This document shows positions 56,801-64,000 of a stretch of DNA of 64,000 nt, piece by piece; positions within the stretch are counted from its first letter, which is position 1, and each line of letters starts with the position of its first letter. The translations under genes were made by a program, and so were the position numbers. The notes beneath the pieces are model-generated. The model did no database searches, was not told the origin of the DNA, and saw nothing but the letters and a program-made list of their open reading frames with translations. Source of the DNA: Strongylocentrotus droebachiensis (Eukaryota; Echinodermata; Echinoidea; Camarodonta; Strongylocentrotidae); assembly GCA_035222895.1 (NCBI GenBank), contig JAVYIG010000090.1, positions 186,001-250,000 of the forward strand, given 5' to 3'.

Positions 56801-59800
56801 TATATATACCATTTTGCTTCATCTATTTATCTAGGAAAAAGAAATCCAGAGGTTTTTCTCCGTTTTCTACTTTTCCATCAATTCTGGCAGTCTTCTCTCA
56901 ACCTTTGTGACCCCGATCCTTCGTCATGACGTCCAGTGCTTTGGGAATGACTGCTACACGCTTGCCTTCGGTGTACCTGCTGTTCTTATGGCAGTTTCCA
57001 TCAGTAAGTTTCAAACCTTTTAACCCTTACTGTACTGGGGGGGGGCCTGGGAGGCCCCCCCCTCGACATTTTCGGAGATTCCGCCGCAACCGCTTGGAAT
57101 TTTGAATTGTCGTTTCATGACTTTTTTCCCTCAAGTCTTACGCACATTTTGATACCATTTTCGTCGAAATCGGATATACCTGTAAGGCGTTACATAACAA
57201 TTAGTATGCGCATGTCATCAAAAAAACAAAAAAAAATTACAAATCGCATCAAAATTTGCATAAATTATCATTATTAATTACATTAAAAAATTTTTTTTGT
57301 GTTAGAAAAGAAGTTTCATATGAATAATGAGTTTCAACATTCAAAAATTGGAGTTTGACACGTTTTCTGTAAAATGCATAAAATTAGCGCGTTTTGCATA
57401 ATTAATTAGGCTAACGACAAAAATTTGCATATTTGGAAAAAACTAATTATAACATCTTGTTCCTTACGTAAATATCTACAAACATGCAAATTTTCGTGTT
57501 CATCGGACAATCGACGGCCGAGATCATAGGGGGGGGGGGCCTCCCAGGCCCCCCCCCAGTCAGAGGGTGCTCAAAATAGCCCAGTACAGTAAGGGTTAAG
57601 GGCAAGTTTTAGAAAGGCGCTGTACAAAAGCAGAATATTATTATCATTATTAATACGCCCCTGATTTCACTGGGATAGCACCAAAATAATGACAGCATTT
57701 GAGAGCGATGATTACCTAGAATGAAATATATCTTCAAAGTACTGTATATCAAGATATCTCATTTTGTATAGATCAAAATCCTATCCAAGGGGGGGGGGGG
57801 GGGGATGTGATATTTTTTAACATTGTGGCATGCTTAATATCTGAGTGCTATCTTCAATGCTGAGTACAACTTCACAGGAGGCATCATTCCATTGTGTTTT
57901 TAGACATGCATGCTATTATTAAAAACAAGTGCAACGTTCGTTTCCATAGTCTCTACTGTACTTTTTTTTTTTTGTTCTTTATCCCTTGCAGTAATTTTCA
58001 TACTTGGGCGAAATTTTTATCAACACAATCCTCCAACTGGCAATATTGTCGGAGAAGTTGTCAAAGCAATGGGAGTGAGTAGTTTTCTTTTTTTCCCTTG
58101 TGATTTTATTATCATGTTGTTGTTTTTATTATCAGGCCTGATAATTAATCAATTTTTTTCCTGATTGCTTTAAAAAAAAAAAATCCTGATTTTTGTTTCT
58201 CCCCAATTTTCTCCCTATTTTCCTGATTTTCCCCTTATTTTCTCTATTCTTCCCTATTTTCCCCCAATTTTCTTACTCAAAAGGGGGAATGTTGTCAGAT
58301 GCCATTTCCCCCCCCCCCCCCCCCAAACTCCTCTTCTTCTTTTTTTTTAGTGCTCACCTGTATTATCCGGACAATTTAATACACCATATAGAGCATGTGA
58401 TATAGAGTGTACATGCTACTTTTTATTTATTTATATTTATTTTGTTTCCCTTAAAAAAAAAATATATGCATAATGTGTGTTTATGTAGTATGAAAGTGCT
58501 ACAGAACTTACATGTAGATTAATCTATATTGTGCCATAAATAGTACATGAAGTCATGAATAGATAGAAACTCAATATATTGGTACTTTTTTTATTAGTTT
58601 GCAGTGAAGAATCGATTTCAGAACAGAAGCAGCCCAGAAAAGAAACAGCACTGGCTTGATTGGGCAGAGGAAAAATATGGCGTGAGTATTAAATATCTTA
58701 TCATTATATCATTTTTGTTTGCATTGTCGTTTGTATTGAAGTTGAATGACAAAAGGACATATTGTGTGCCTATTATTACTGATCAATGCTAGGAGAGAGA
58801 GGAAGAGAGAGAGGAAGGAGAAAGAGAGAGAAAGAGAGAAAAAGAGAGAAGAAAAGAGAAGAAAATAGTCTGAGAAGTCATAAATCTCTTGAGAATACAT
58901 TTGAATGACAGGTTGTACATTACAGGAAATACCGTCCTTGTGAATTTCACACCTGAGGTATTCACAACAATGGCAAATCTGAGTAATGTTACTTTCAGAA
59001 CTAAGCTACGAGAAATCTACAAAGGAGTTATTTCTCTGCCAAAATTTGTAAACAAGGAGGAATGTGCAATCTACCATCAGGAGGTGAAGTCTTGAACTTG
59101 CAGTTTTAGTTTTGTCCATTTTTTTAGTGCAGGACTTGAACCTCCAACCAGGATAAAAATTAATATTTATTTTTTGGGGGCTACTTTTCAAGCTTGCCTG
59201 CATGAAAAAAACACTCTAAAATTTATTTTACATTGAACTCTATGCAAATTTACAGGGGCTCTTTTTTATTTTTTTGGGCTCTTTTGGGCATATCGGGGGC
59301 TATTTCGCCCCGGGCCCCCGTGTATTTTTTCACTGCCTCCAACCTTGTGATCCACAGTCCGGTTACGTATCCACTGGACCATGACACCTCTACACTGAGT
59401 ACAGTACAGGATAGTAGATATAATTTTAATTTTAATTTTAATTCTTTATCAACAGGCTGCTCTGATAGAAGACATCAAAGTGCTACTCCACGTTCTCTTT
59501 ATCTTCCTACCGCTTCCTTTCTTCTGGGCCTTGTTTGACCAGCAGGGGTCAAGATGGACACTCCAGGCAGAGCACATGGACGGCAGACTGGTCAGTCATG
59601 TTTGAAATTCATGAATCCATGCCTTGCCACCAAGCTTTTAAAGCCCCACTGCACTTCGTATAGCTACTTGCGCCCTCTTAGTAGCAAATAATGCCTAATC
59701 GGTGACCATTGATACCCCATGATCCTCTTTTTCTTATGTTAATTGAGAGCTTATTTGATGGGACAACCATCTGTCAATGACCATGCAGGGAGGTCTAATT

Positions 59801-62800
59801 CATCCTGGCCAAACTAGTGCGGTGGGGCTTTAAAACATTCTCCTTTTTTTTTTTTTAAGAATATAATGTAGGGCAAGTTTTTTTTTTCTTCATGTATGTT
59901 GATTTCAATATTTTTTCAAAATATGTAACTTCAGAATTAATCACATCGGTTTCTTCTGTATGAAAAGATTGTACATGTGCGTACTGCCACAAATATGGGC
60001 TGTTTTAATCATCTACATTTGCATATTATAGCACTAAATGGGTTAGTGAAGATGGAAGAAAAATCAAACTTTGCTTTCAGAGATAAGTAATTATACTATT
60101 CTTTCTCCAATATTTCTACTTTAACATGCATCTCTTATCAAATCTTCACTTACTGGTAACCTTTAGTGTGAGATACCGCCTTTTAATTGTCTGTATTTGA
60201 GAGTGGGGGGGGGGGGGGGGGGGGTGTCACTCTGCATTTTCCAAGTATTTCACTTCTCCTTTTCAAGCCATTTCCAATATTGATGTAGCAGAGATAATAA
60301 TGGTACTGCGTTTTTCAATGCATGAACGTACATGTACATTTAGATGTGTGTAATACATATTGTATACAAAGATGGTTCAATACTTGCTAATTATTAGAAC
60401 AATATCTACATGTACAAGGTTTAATCATGATCATTTCAACTATTCCATTTCAGGGTTCGTACCAGATAAAACCAGATCAAATGCAGGTGAGATAATAAAG
60501 ATCCTTGTTATCATTAAAGTTAATCTTATACACTCTAATCATCTCATCAGATCGTGATCTAATTTCTACACGTACTTATAACGTTCACGTGTGTACCGGT
60601 ATTTGTATCGGTTGGATGTTCCTCCAAGATAGATATATTTTATTTGTTGCGTGATATTGTCCAGCAAAACTTCGATGTAGAACAAAAATGAAGAGTCATT
60701 TTGTTTCTTTTGTTTAATTCCTTATATCTTGTAAAGCCATCTTAGCAGAGATGTGCAATAGCAACGAAATTGCTTATGTACAATAAAGGACATGTATATG
60801 CTAAATTTAATTTTCTTCTCATTTGTACTTTTTAAAAAAAGAACCTTTCACAACTGTATGTGTAATCAATTCTTTATTTCGTTTTTCTTTCTTCATGTAT
60901 TCCTTATACCACAGGCCATGAATCCAGTTTTTATCCTCATCTTCATCCCTCTCTTTGAAGGAGTCATTTACCCCCTCCTAGACAAATGCAATGTTCCAAA
61001 GCGACCCCTGCAGAGAATGGCGGGTGGCATGACCCTGGCAGCCATTGCGTTTGTCTTTGCTGGCTTCCTGCAAATGAAAATAGATGTAAGATTATAACCC
61101 ATTTAAAAACAATTATACATGTAGTGGTGGTGTTGTGGTGCCTCGTAACATTTTTATAAGATATGCAAGCATGTTTAATTATTCTTTGCTTTATTTTTTA
61201 TAACTGTATAATATTGTATTATTAAAAGCCTTGGCACTTGCAATTAATTGCTTGTTTTCTGAATATAGCAGACAATGAAAATATAAGAAAATTTAAAGCA
61301 ATATGGCGATTGCAGAGAATCTAAGCAATATATAACTTCTATTATTTTTTTCTATTGACAGAGTTCTGAGCTATCATTACCAGGTCCAGGCCAATCAGTC
61401 GTCAGTGTTATCAATGCCTCGCCTTGCCCCATCAGTGTGGAAAGTAAATTTTATACTGGACCTATTGATGTAGCTGGGGTAAGTCATCCAAAATCCTCAT
61501 TGGTTTTTGTAATATTTTCTTTATTAATTCTTAAGTGGCGGTGTTAGTTTGTGCTCTCTCACCCAGAGAGGGGGAGGGGTGCAGATCAACCCCCTCCCCC
61601 CCACCAACTTTGTCTTGGGAGTGACCAAAATATTTATCAATGAATACGCGCAACAAAGGTCCTAGACCAATTCACTGTGTTTTCTGTGTCATTTCTGCAT
61701 GAGGTTGTAAATTGAAGTTTCATATCTATATTTCAATTCTGTATTGTGAATAATGCATGTAGCACTTTTTGAGGCTGTGAGGTACCCATTAATTGAAATT
61801 TTATAGATTGAGACGAATATTAAGATGCTAGGCTGTAAAGTCATAATAGCTGATCAGTGATGCAAGGAAAGACAATCGCCCTTAAACTTATCCTGCCACT
61901 CTTCCTTGGGGCATAAACCTAAGCCTAAGCCTCATCCTAACCTTGAATGTAATGTCCAACCCAACTGCAGTCCCAACCTAATCCTATGTATACATATCTG
62001 TGCCAAAATAAAGTCAGGGTTAGATGTCACAGGTCACCATTCTTTTTAAATTGATATCCAAGTGTACCTATAGCGCAACTGCTTCCTTCCCCATATCCAA
62101 AATGCTCCAACCCTGCACACTTTCAAAACTATAATAATAATATACATCATTTATTAGGCACTTAATACGGTCGCTTCTAAGCGCACCGTTGTCTGTCTAC
62201 AATTACCAACCAGCACCATGGTGCCTAGAAATATAATATTGGGCACATTAATAATTATATTTATTATCATTATTGTTATTTGCCACAAATCTGTCTTCTT
62301 ATTTCATAGGGGACCAAGAAAATTGATTTTGCAGTTGGAGACTATGTCATAAAGTTTGAGCCTGGCTGTTCAGAACTAGGCACTGCTCAATCATTTTCTG
62401 CTAGCCTAGGTAGTCAGCTGGTGGAAAGTGTCATAGTGTACAGTTTAGCAAACCAACTCCAGGCTCTTCAGGTGAGTGAAGTGTTATCCTTTGCTTGGCG
62501 CCATAATGTCACTCTTTTCTGTTAATGGGAAAAACACAATTATTAAAAAGTTTTGCAAATAAATTTCTTTTTTCCCCAGCCTTTTAAACTAAATTATTGA
62601 CTTGTTTCGTGACATGCTTTTAAGAAATTACACCTGTATAGGTTTATGCAAAGTTAAAGTTGATATTTCAACATGCGATGGATGAGTACTTTCATATATT
62701 CTTAAAAGAAATGGTACTTTGTAGGTAGATACATTATCACTGTTCCACTTACATTACATGGCATACATTGTATGTGAGTTTTAACAATTAAATTGTATGG

Positions 62801-62893
62801 AAATGCTTTTTATATTAACAACCTTCCTGATAATCTGTCTCTCTAGGTCAAAGGTCATTTAGAAAAGTCACATGAAGGACTGGGAAAACTCAG
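46491..62893 (+). CDS. SLC15A1/2-like: Proton-coupled oligopeptide transporter, PEPT/SLC15 family, 3' end outside the window
   Basis: Fifteen exons join in phase: 46491-46614, 50163-50227, 51832-51925, 52660-52801, 53313-53405, 53656-53755, 56835-57003, 57992-58074, 58598-58681, 59456-59590, 60454-60486, 60915-61085, 61362-61478, 62310-62471 and 62847-62893, all with AG acceptors and GT donors. They encode 539 residues and two bases of the next codon. Family marks in order: EFCERFSFYG (TM1), the PEPT histidine in IFHSF (TM2), GAMIADGWLGKYKTIV, GTGGIKPCVSAFGGDQF, FYFSINSGSL, FWALFDQQGSRWTLQ (TM7) and IKPDQMQ. The last exons encode the large extracellular loop between TM9 and TM10. It should import di- and tripeptides with protons at the plasma membrane. 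Human PEPT proteins are about 710-730 residues, so roughly a quarter is missing at the window edge. Confidence 0.95.
46685..47205 (+). repeat. ~24-bp pyrimidine-rich minisatellite in transporter intron 1
   Basis: About 20 units of TTTATTTCTTC plus TTTACTTGTTCAT, with variants TTTACTCATTC and shortened units lacking the TTC. All three forward frames stay open for long stretches (LVHFISSL, FYFFFTCSF, ILFLLYLF), which is a property of the repeat and not evidence of protein. Confidence 0.92.
48100..48255 (+). pseudogene. Possible coding relic inside transporter intron 1
   Basis: On the plus strand VIEKDWDQAALL (48128) is followed, after a change of frame, by DPMLQAAEKLSANLQ and LLTRWWDKRAHEIS up to about 48250. 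The amino-acid texture is protein-like and it is preceded by an acceptor-like ACACATCAG. The frame is broken and no family was recognised. It could equally be chance; treat as weak. Confidence 0.25.
49143..49515 (+). repeat. Dispersed pyrimidine-rich repeat, copy 1
   Basis: Begins CAGGCCTGATAA, contains TTTTCCTGATT and CCAGATTT words, a 10-bp tandem CTATTCTTCC, then TTCTTACTCGAAAGGGGGAA, ATGTTGTTAGATGCCATTT and TTTTTAGTGCTCAC. The same order occurs at 58133-58360. Both copies lie in transporter introns. Confidence 0.82.
51832..51925 (+). CDS. SLC15A1/2-like: Transporter exon 3: TM1 with ExxERF motif
   Basis: Encodes KFVTGQSGFPKSVFFIVGTE followed by FCERFSFYGMK. The E-x-x-E-R-F motif takes part in proton coupling throughout the POT family; the usual YYG is FYG here. 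The acceptor is CTCACAG and the donor GTATGT, ending in phase 1. Confidence 0.95.
51998..52560. repeat. Pyrimidine tract (CCT/CTT/TTC simple repeats) in transporter intron 3
   Basis: Nearly pure C/T for about 240 bp, then the exon relic, then about 220 bp more, including a (TTC)n run at 52440-52475. Open frames on either strand here are low-complexity artefacts. Confidence 0.9.
52266..52334 (+). pseudogene. Decayed partial duplicate of transporter exon 4
   Basis: CCATCTTAGTGCTGTACCTG, then a one-base deletion, CTTCTGGGTGACAACACCTC and GATCTTCCACTC align with the start of true exon 4 (52660-52728) at about 80-85% identity. It even has a TGTAG acceptor-like sequence in front. The deletion and an in-frame TAA after eight codons (AILVLYLT) make it useless in the main frame, and similarity ends where the pyrimidine tract resumes. 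It would be a remnant of an intragenic exon duplication. Confidence 0.9.
53313..53755 (+). CDS. SLC15A1/2-like: Transporter exons 5 and 6 (53313-53405, 53656-53755): POT signatures
   Basis: The end of exon 4 plus exon 5 give GAMIADGWLGKYKTIVYIAQ, which fits the first PTR2 family signature. Exon 6 gives GLLLISVGTGGIKPCVSAFG followed by GDQF, a strongly conserved cytosolic end of TM4-TM5. The methionine codon is split between exons 5 and 6. The donor after exon 6 is GTTTGT, a weaker site. Confidence 0.93.
53783..53818. repeat. (TTTC)n microsatellite
   Basis: About nine TTTC units starting 28 bp after the exon 6 donor. Confidence 0.9.
54413..54698 (-). mobile_element. LINE 3'-UTR fragment inserted in the tandem array
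   Basis: The 157-bp unit is interrupted after CATACATTG and resumes at ACATTGAGATTG, so ACATTG may be a short target duplication. Read on the minus strand the insert ends GAAATAAAATCAATCAAAC, a LINE-like A-rich 3' end. No coding part is included. Confidence 0.6.
55395..55414 (+). promoter_or_regulatory. DR1-type half-site triplet inside transporter intron 6 (example unit)
   Basis: AGGTCA three times with single-A spacing; also at 55546-55565. Doublets of the same type are at 54211-54223, 54809-54821, 55125-55137 and 55697-55709. The motif is the classical DR1 element; occupancy is unknown. Confidence 0.4.
56835..57003 (+). CDS. SLC15A1/2-like: Transporter exon 7: second PTR2 signature
   Basis: Encodes EKEIQRFFSVFYFSINSGSL and on to a short extracellular turn with cysteines (VQCFGNDCYTLAFGVP). 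The FYxSINxGSL motif is the family signature in TM5; vertebrate PEPTs have NAGS where this has NSGS. Acceptor ATCTAG, donor GTAAGT. Confidence 0.94.
57024..57595. mobile_element. piggyBac-type non-autonomous element, 572 bp, in transporter intron 7
   Basis: TTAA lies on both sides (57020-57023 and 57596-57599). The ends are CCCTTACTGTACTGG and its exact complement, 15 bp. Just inside are a G-run with CCTGGGAGGCCCCCC and its complement, a second inverted repeat. It begins 20 bp after the exon 7 donor. Interior words match the TTAA element at 23642-24429. Confidence 0.9.
57604..57655 (+). mobile_element. LINE/SINE 3' tail
   Basis: AAAGGCGCTGTACAAAAGCAG followed by AATATTATTATCATTATTA; a typical short tail of a CR1/L2-type element with an ATT repeat and no coding sequence. 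Confidence 0.5.
57992..58681 (+). CDS. SLC15A1/2-like: Transporter exons 8 and 9 (57992-58074, 58598-58681)
   Basis: Exon 8 encodes IFILGRNFYQHNPPTGNIVG then EVVKAMG, the end of TM6 and the start of the cytosolic loop. Exon 9 encodes FAVKNRF, SSPEKKQHWLDWAEEKYG, the basic and acidic loop before TM7; HWLDxAxEKY is typical of PEPT1/2. Donors are GTGAGT in both. Confidence 0.93.
58133..58360 (+). repeat. Dispersed pyrimidine-rich repeat, copy 2
   Basis: Same order of words as copy 1 at 49143 (CAGGCCTGATAA, TTTTCCTGATT, TCTATTCTTCCC, AAAGGGGGAATGTTGT, AGATGCCATTT, TTAGTGCTCAC), with a shorter middle and a C-run near 58309-58324. Confidence 0.82.
58794..58866. repeat. (GA)n-type purine repeat
   Basis: GAGAGAGGAAG and AAGAGAGA words over about 70 bp in transporter intron 9. 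Confidence 0.85.
59119..59402 (-). mobile_element. tRNA-like SINE or tRNA relic, interrupted by a small insertion
   Basis: On the minus strand, after removing 59149-59335 and one copy of the flanking CCTCCAAC, the sequence reads GTCATGGTCCAGTGGATACG (A-box-like TGGTCCAGTGG) and GTTGGAGGTTCAAGTCCTGC (B box GGTTCAAGTCC), about 35 bp apart, followed by an A-rich stretch. That is the arrangement of a tRNA-derived promoter. A cloverleaf was not verified in full, so it may be a tRNA pseudogene. Confidence 0.65.
59149..59335. mobile_element. 187-bp hAT-like MITE inserted in the tRNA-like sequence
   Basis: CCTCCAAC lies at 59141-59148 and 59336-59343, an 8-bp target duplication. The ends are CAGGATAAAAA and TTTTTTCACTG, so only CAG/CTG plus the A/T-run are inverted. 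Interior has GGGGGCT words and CGGGCCCCCG. Confidence 0.7.
59456..59590 (+). CDS. SLC15A1/2-like: Transporter exon 10: TM7 substrate-site exon
   Basis: Encodes AALIEDIKVLLHVLFIFLPL then PFFWALFDQQGSRWTLQ and ends HMDGRL. The tryptophan in FFWALFD matches W294 of human PEPT1, a substrate-site residue. The position of human R282 (about eleven residues earlier) is histidine here. Acceptor CAACAG, donor GTCAGT. Confidence 0.95.
59638..59836. mobile_element. MITE with TTTAAAGCCCCACTGCAC ends
   Basis: TTTTAAAGCCCCACTGCAC at the left and GTGCGGTGGGGCTTTAAAA at the right are inverted with one mismatch. TTAA is present at both outer edges, so the target may be TTAA. About 200 bp in transporter intron 10; no protein. 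Confidence 0.8.
60207..60224. repeat. Run of about 18 G
   Basis: One of many long G or C homopolymers in this window; here in transporter intron 10. Confidence 0.9.
60454..60486 (+). CDS. SLC15A1/2-like: Transporter exon 11: 33-bp micro-exon
   Basis: Encodes only GSYQIKPDQMQ. The PDQMQ word is conserved in PEPTs just before TM8. Acceptor TTTCAG, donor GTGAGA; phase 0 at both sides, so skipping it would keep the frame. Confidence 0.9.
60915..61085 (+). CDS. SLC15A1/2-like: Transporter exon 12: TM8-TM9
   Basis: Encodes AMNPVFILIFIPLFEGVIYP, LLDKCNVPKRPLQRM and AGGMTLAAIAFVFAGFLQ up to MKID. Where human PEPT1 has PIFD (D341) this has PLFE. Phase 0 at both ends. Confidence 0.93.
61362..62893 (+). 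CDS. SLC15A1/2-like: Transporter exons 13-15 (61362-61478, 62310-62471, 62847-62893): extracellular loop
   Basis: These encode the start of the large loop between TM9 and TM10: SSELSLPGPG... with sequon NAS, then CPISVESKF, FAVGDYVIKFEPGCSE, and VKGHLEKSHEGLGKLR. Loop sequence is weakly conserved in the family, so identification rests on phase and position. The last donor is GTAAGA at 62894, phase 2; the rest of the gene lies beyond the window. Confidence 0.85.
62130..62215 (-). mobile_element. LINE/SINE 3' tail, minus strand
   Basis: On the minus strand GGTGCGCTTAGAAGCGACC is followed by TTAAGTGCCTAATAAATGATG and TATTATTATTAT. This is the GCGC-containing block plus ATT repeat of CR1/L2-type tails, in transporter intron 13. 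Confidence 0.55.
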
Positions 62894-62944
62894 GTAAGAC
62901 ATCTGACGATGATGTACATCTTACGAGTTATCAAATCTCTTAAA

Positions 62945-63081
62945 GGCATTGTTTAACAATGTTAAATCTGAGATGCACGGCCCTACGTGTTATCAGTGTC
63001 TGTAATATGGTATAATATTGAAGCCCTAAAATAAATCGCGCTTCAAAATGATCAAGAAGTGCCTCAAAAAAGTAAAAATCT
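62945..63081 (+). repeat. Dispersed repeat, copy 2 (copy 1 at 36808-36945)
   Basis: Shares the ordered words TGAGATGCACGGCCCTACG, TTGAAGCCCTAAAA, CGCTTCAAAATGATCA and GTGCCTCAAAAAAGTAAAA with copy 1. Lies in the last transporter intron of the window. Confidence 0.82.
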
Positions 63082-64000
63082 TTGAGTGACTGGTTTTACC
63101 ATACTTGTTTTTCACCAATAGTCTGTAATGTTATGAAAACCGTTTGGCAAACGCAAAATTTGGTTTTGATTTCCAATCATCAATATCGTGATAATCAGAC
63201 AGGCGATCGGCTTATAAAAGTCATGGGGTTCCTGACTGACCTAAAGGTTTATAATTATGATTGCAGCGTGAGCTAAATCCAGGATTTTGTTTCAGAATCT
63301 GAGACAAAGTTACTGGATCCCTTTAATATCAGCAGATGCATGTAGCTCATACCAGGATTGATGAGTTCTTCTGATTTTTCAAAATGAGCAATATCAAATA
63401 AAAGTTATAAAAATATATCAATTTAAATCACTATTTTTCTTTCTTAAAGAGATGGTTTATTGATTTCAAACTTGACTGAATTTGGTATCATTGCAATCAA
63501 AAAATTACACTGAGTAAAATCATTACATTTGTGTAACTTGTACATTCGAGCGAAATTTATAAAAGTTGATTGAACTTGACGAAAAATCAACCCACTCAAC
63601 GCCCCGGAAACATCGTAAGTCAGCTGATTTGTGAAGTGACGCCACAATATGAACAGCGGGCCGCTCAGCTGAAATGATTGACGACGGTGCGAGATGCAGT
63701 TTGCGTGCTATTCACATGTATTGCATTGACTCTCGAGTAACGCTGTTTACCTTCATCAAAATCCCCTGGAAATATGGATATGGACGAAAACATACTTGAT
63801 TTGAGTTTTGAGGAGATAGAAGAAGGCTCCTCCATGGCATGGTTTTGGTTTTTTTACCTGACTTTAGTCTAGATAAATGGTATAAATATAACTTCCAAAA
63901 AGCGTGTGAATATATCGTCGATGTATTTAGCGTTCAAGTTTCCCGCACCTAGTAGCTGTGCGTGTGTACTCTGTGTGTGCAATATCGCACGTAGGTTACG
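63082..64000. other. End of window: transporter intron 15, no exon recognised
   Basis: AT-rich until about 63600, then a more GC-rich stretch. No further transporter exon was recognised up to 64000. Confidence 0.45.

Noticed and set aside
62845-62857. AGGTCAAAGGTCA overlapping the acceptor and start of transporter exon 15
   Set aside because: A DR1 match, but half of it encodes VKGH in phase with the gene and it is outside any array; coincidence is more likely than regulation.

Overview
This is an animal (eukaryotic) genomic window: genes split by GT-AG introns, a very high load of decayed transposons, many simple repeats, and no bacterial-style operons. The organism is probably a marine invertebrate deuterostome, most likely an echinoderm such as a sea urchin. 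That is inferred from a CR1/L2-group LINE with an N-terminal 2A-like motif, fold-back elements with GGCCCGAATTCAC-type ends and the general texture; nothing in the window proves the species.

Two host genes are supported. A class A (rhodopsin-like) GPCR lies on the minus strand (12375 to 10464, three coding exons, 404 residues, all seven membrane segments). A proton-coupled oligopeptide transporter of the SLC15A1/2 (PEPT) type lies on the plus strand from 46491; fifteen coding exons in consistent phase run to 62893 and the gene leaves the window in its extracellular loop before the last membrane segments. An intron of this gene holds a decayed partial copy of the following exon.

The rest is mostly mobile DNA. 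From left to right: two TA-flanked inverted-repeat elements (0.36-2.7 kb); a LINE with an intact 1090-codon ORF and a 2A-like motif (about 6.1-10 kb); the GPCR; a dense cluster of hAT-like elements with GC-rich ends and perfect 8-bp target duplications (13.6-19.3 kb), one carrying a hairpin-bearing ~113-bp satellite; a Tx1/L1-like LINE relic split by a TTAA-flanked piggyBac-type element (22-25 kb); two fold-back elements; a triplicated ~500-bp block (28.2-29.7 kb); a 5'-truncated dead relative of the 6-10 kb LINE (31 kb); a minus-strand reverse transcriptase fragment (36.6 kb); a TA-flanked element (37.3-38.1 kb); and a tandem duplication (42.6-45.3 kb) whose two copies were each hit by a different element.

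The most unusual structure is a pair of related elements (42.9-44.1 kb upstream of the transporter, 54.0-56.3 kb inside its sixth intron). They look like non-autonomous Helentron-type elements: subterminal ATGCCTCCG/CGGAGGCAT repeats, a perfect 3' hairpin followed by CTAG, and a core of 151-157-bp tandem units. Nearly every unit carries AGGTCA-A-AGGTCA, the DR1 nuclear-receptor site, so the transporter locus has more than ten candidate DR1 sites delivered by transposons. Whether any is functional cannot be judged from sequence alone.
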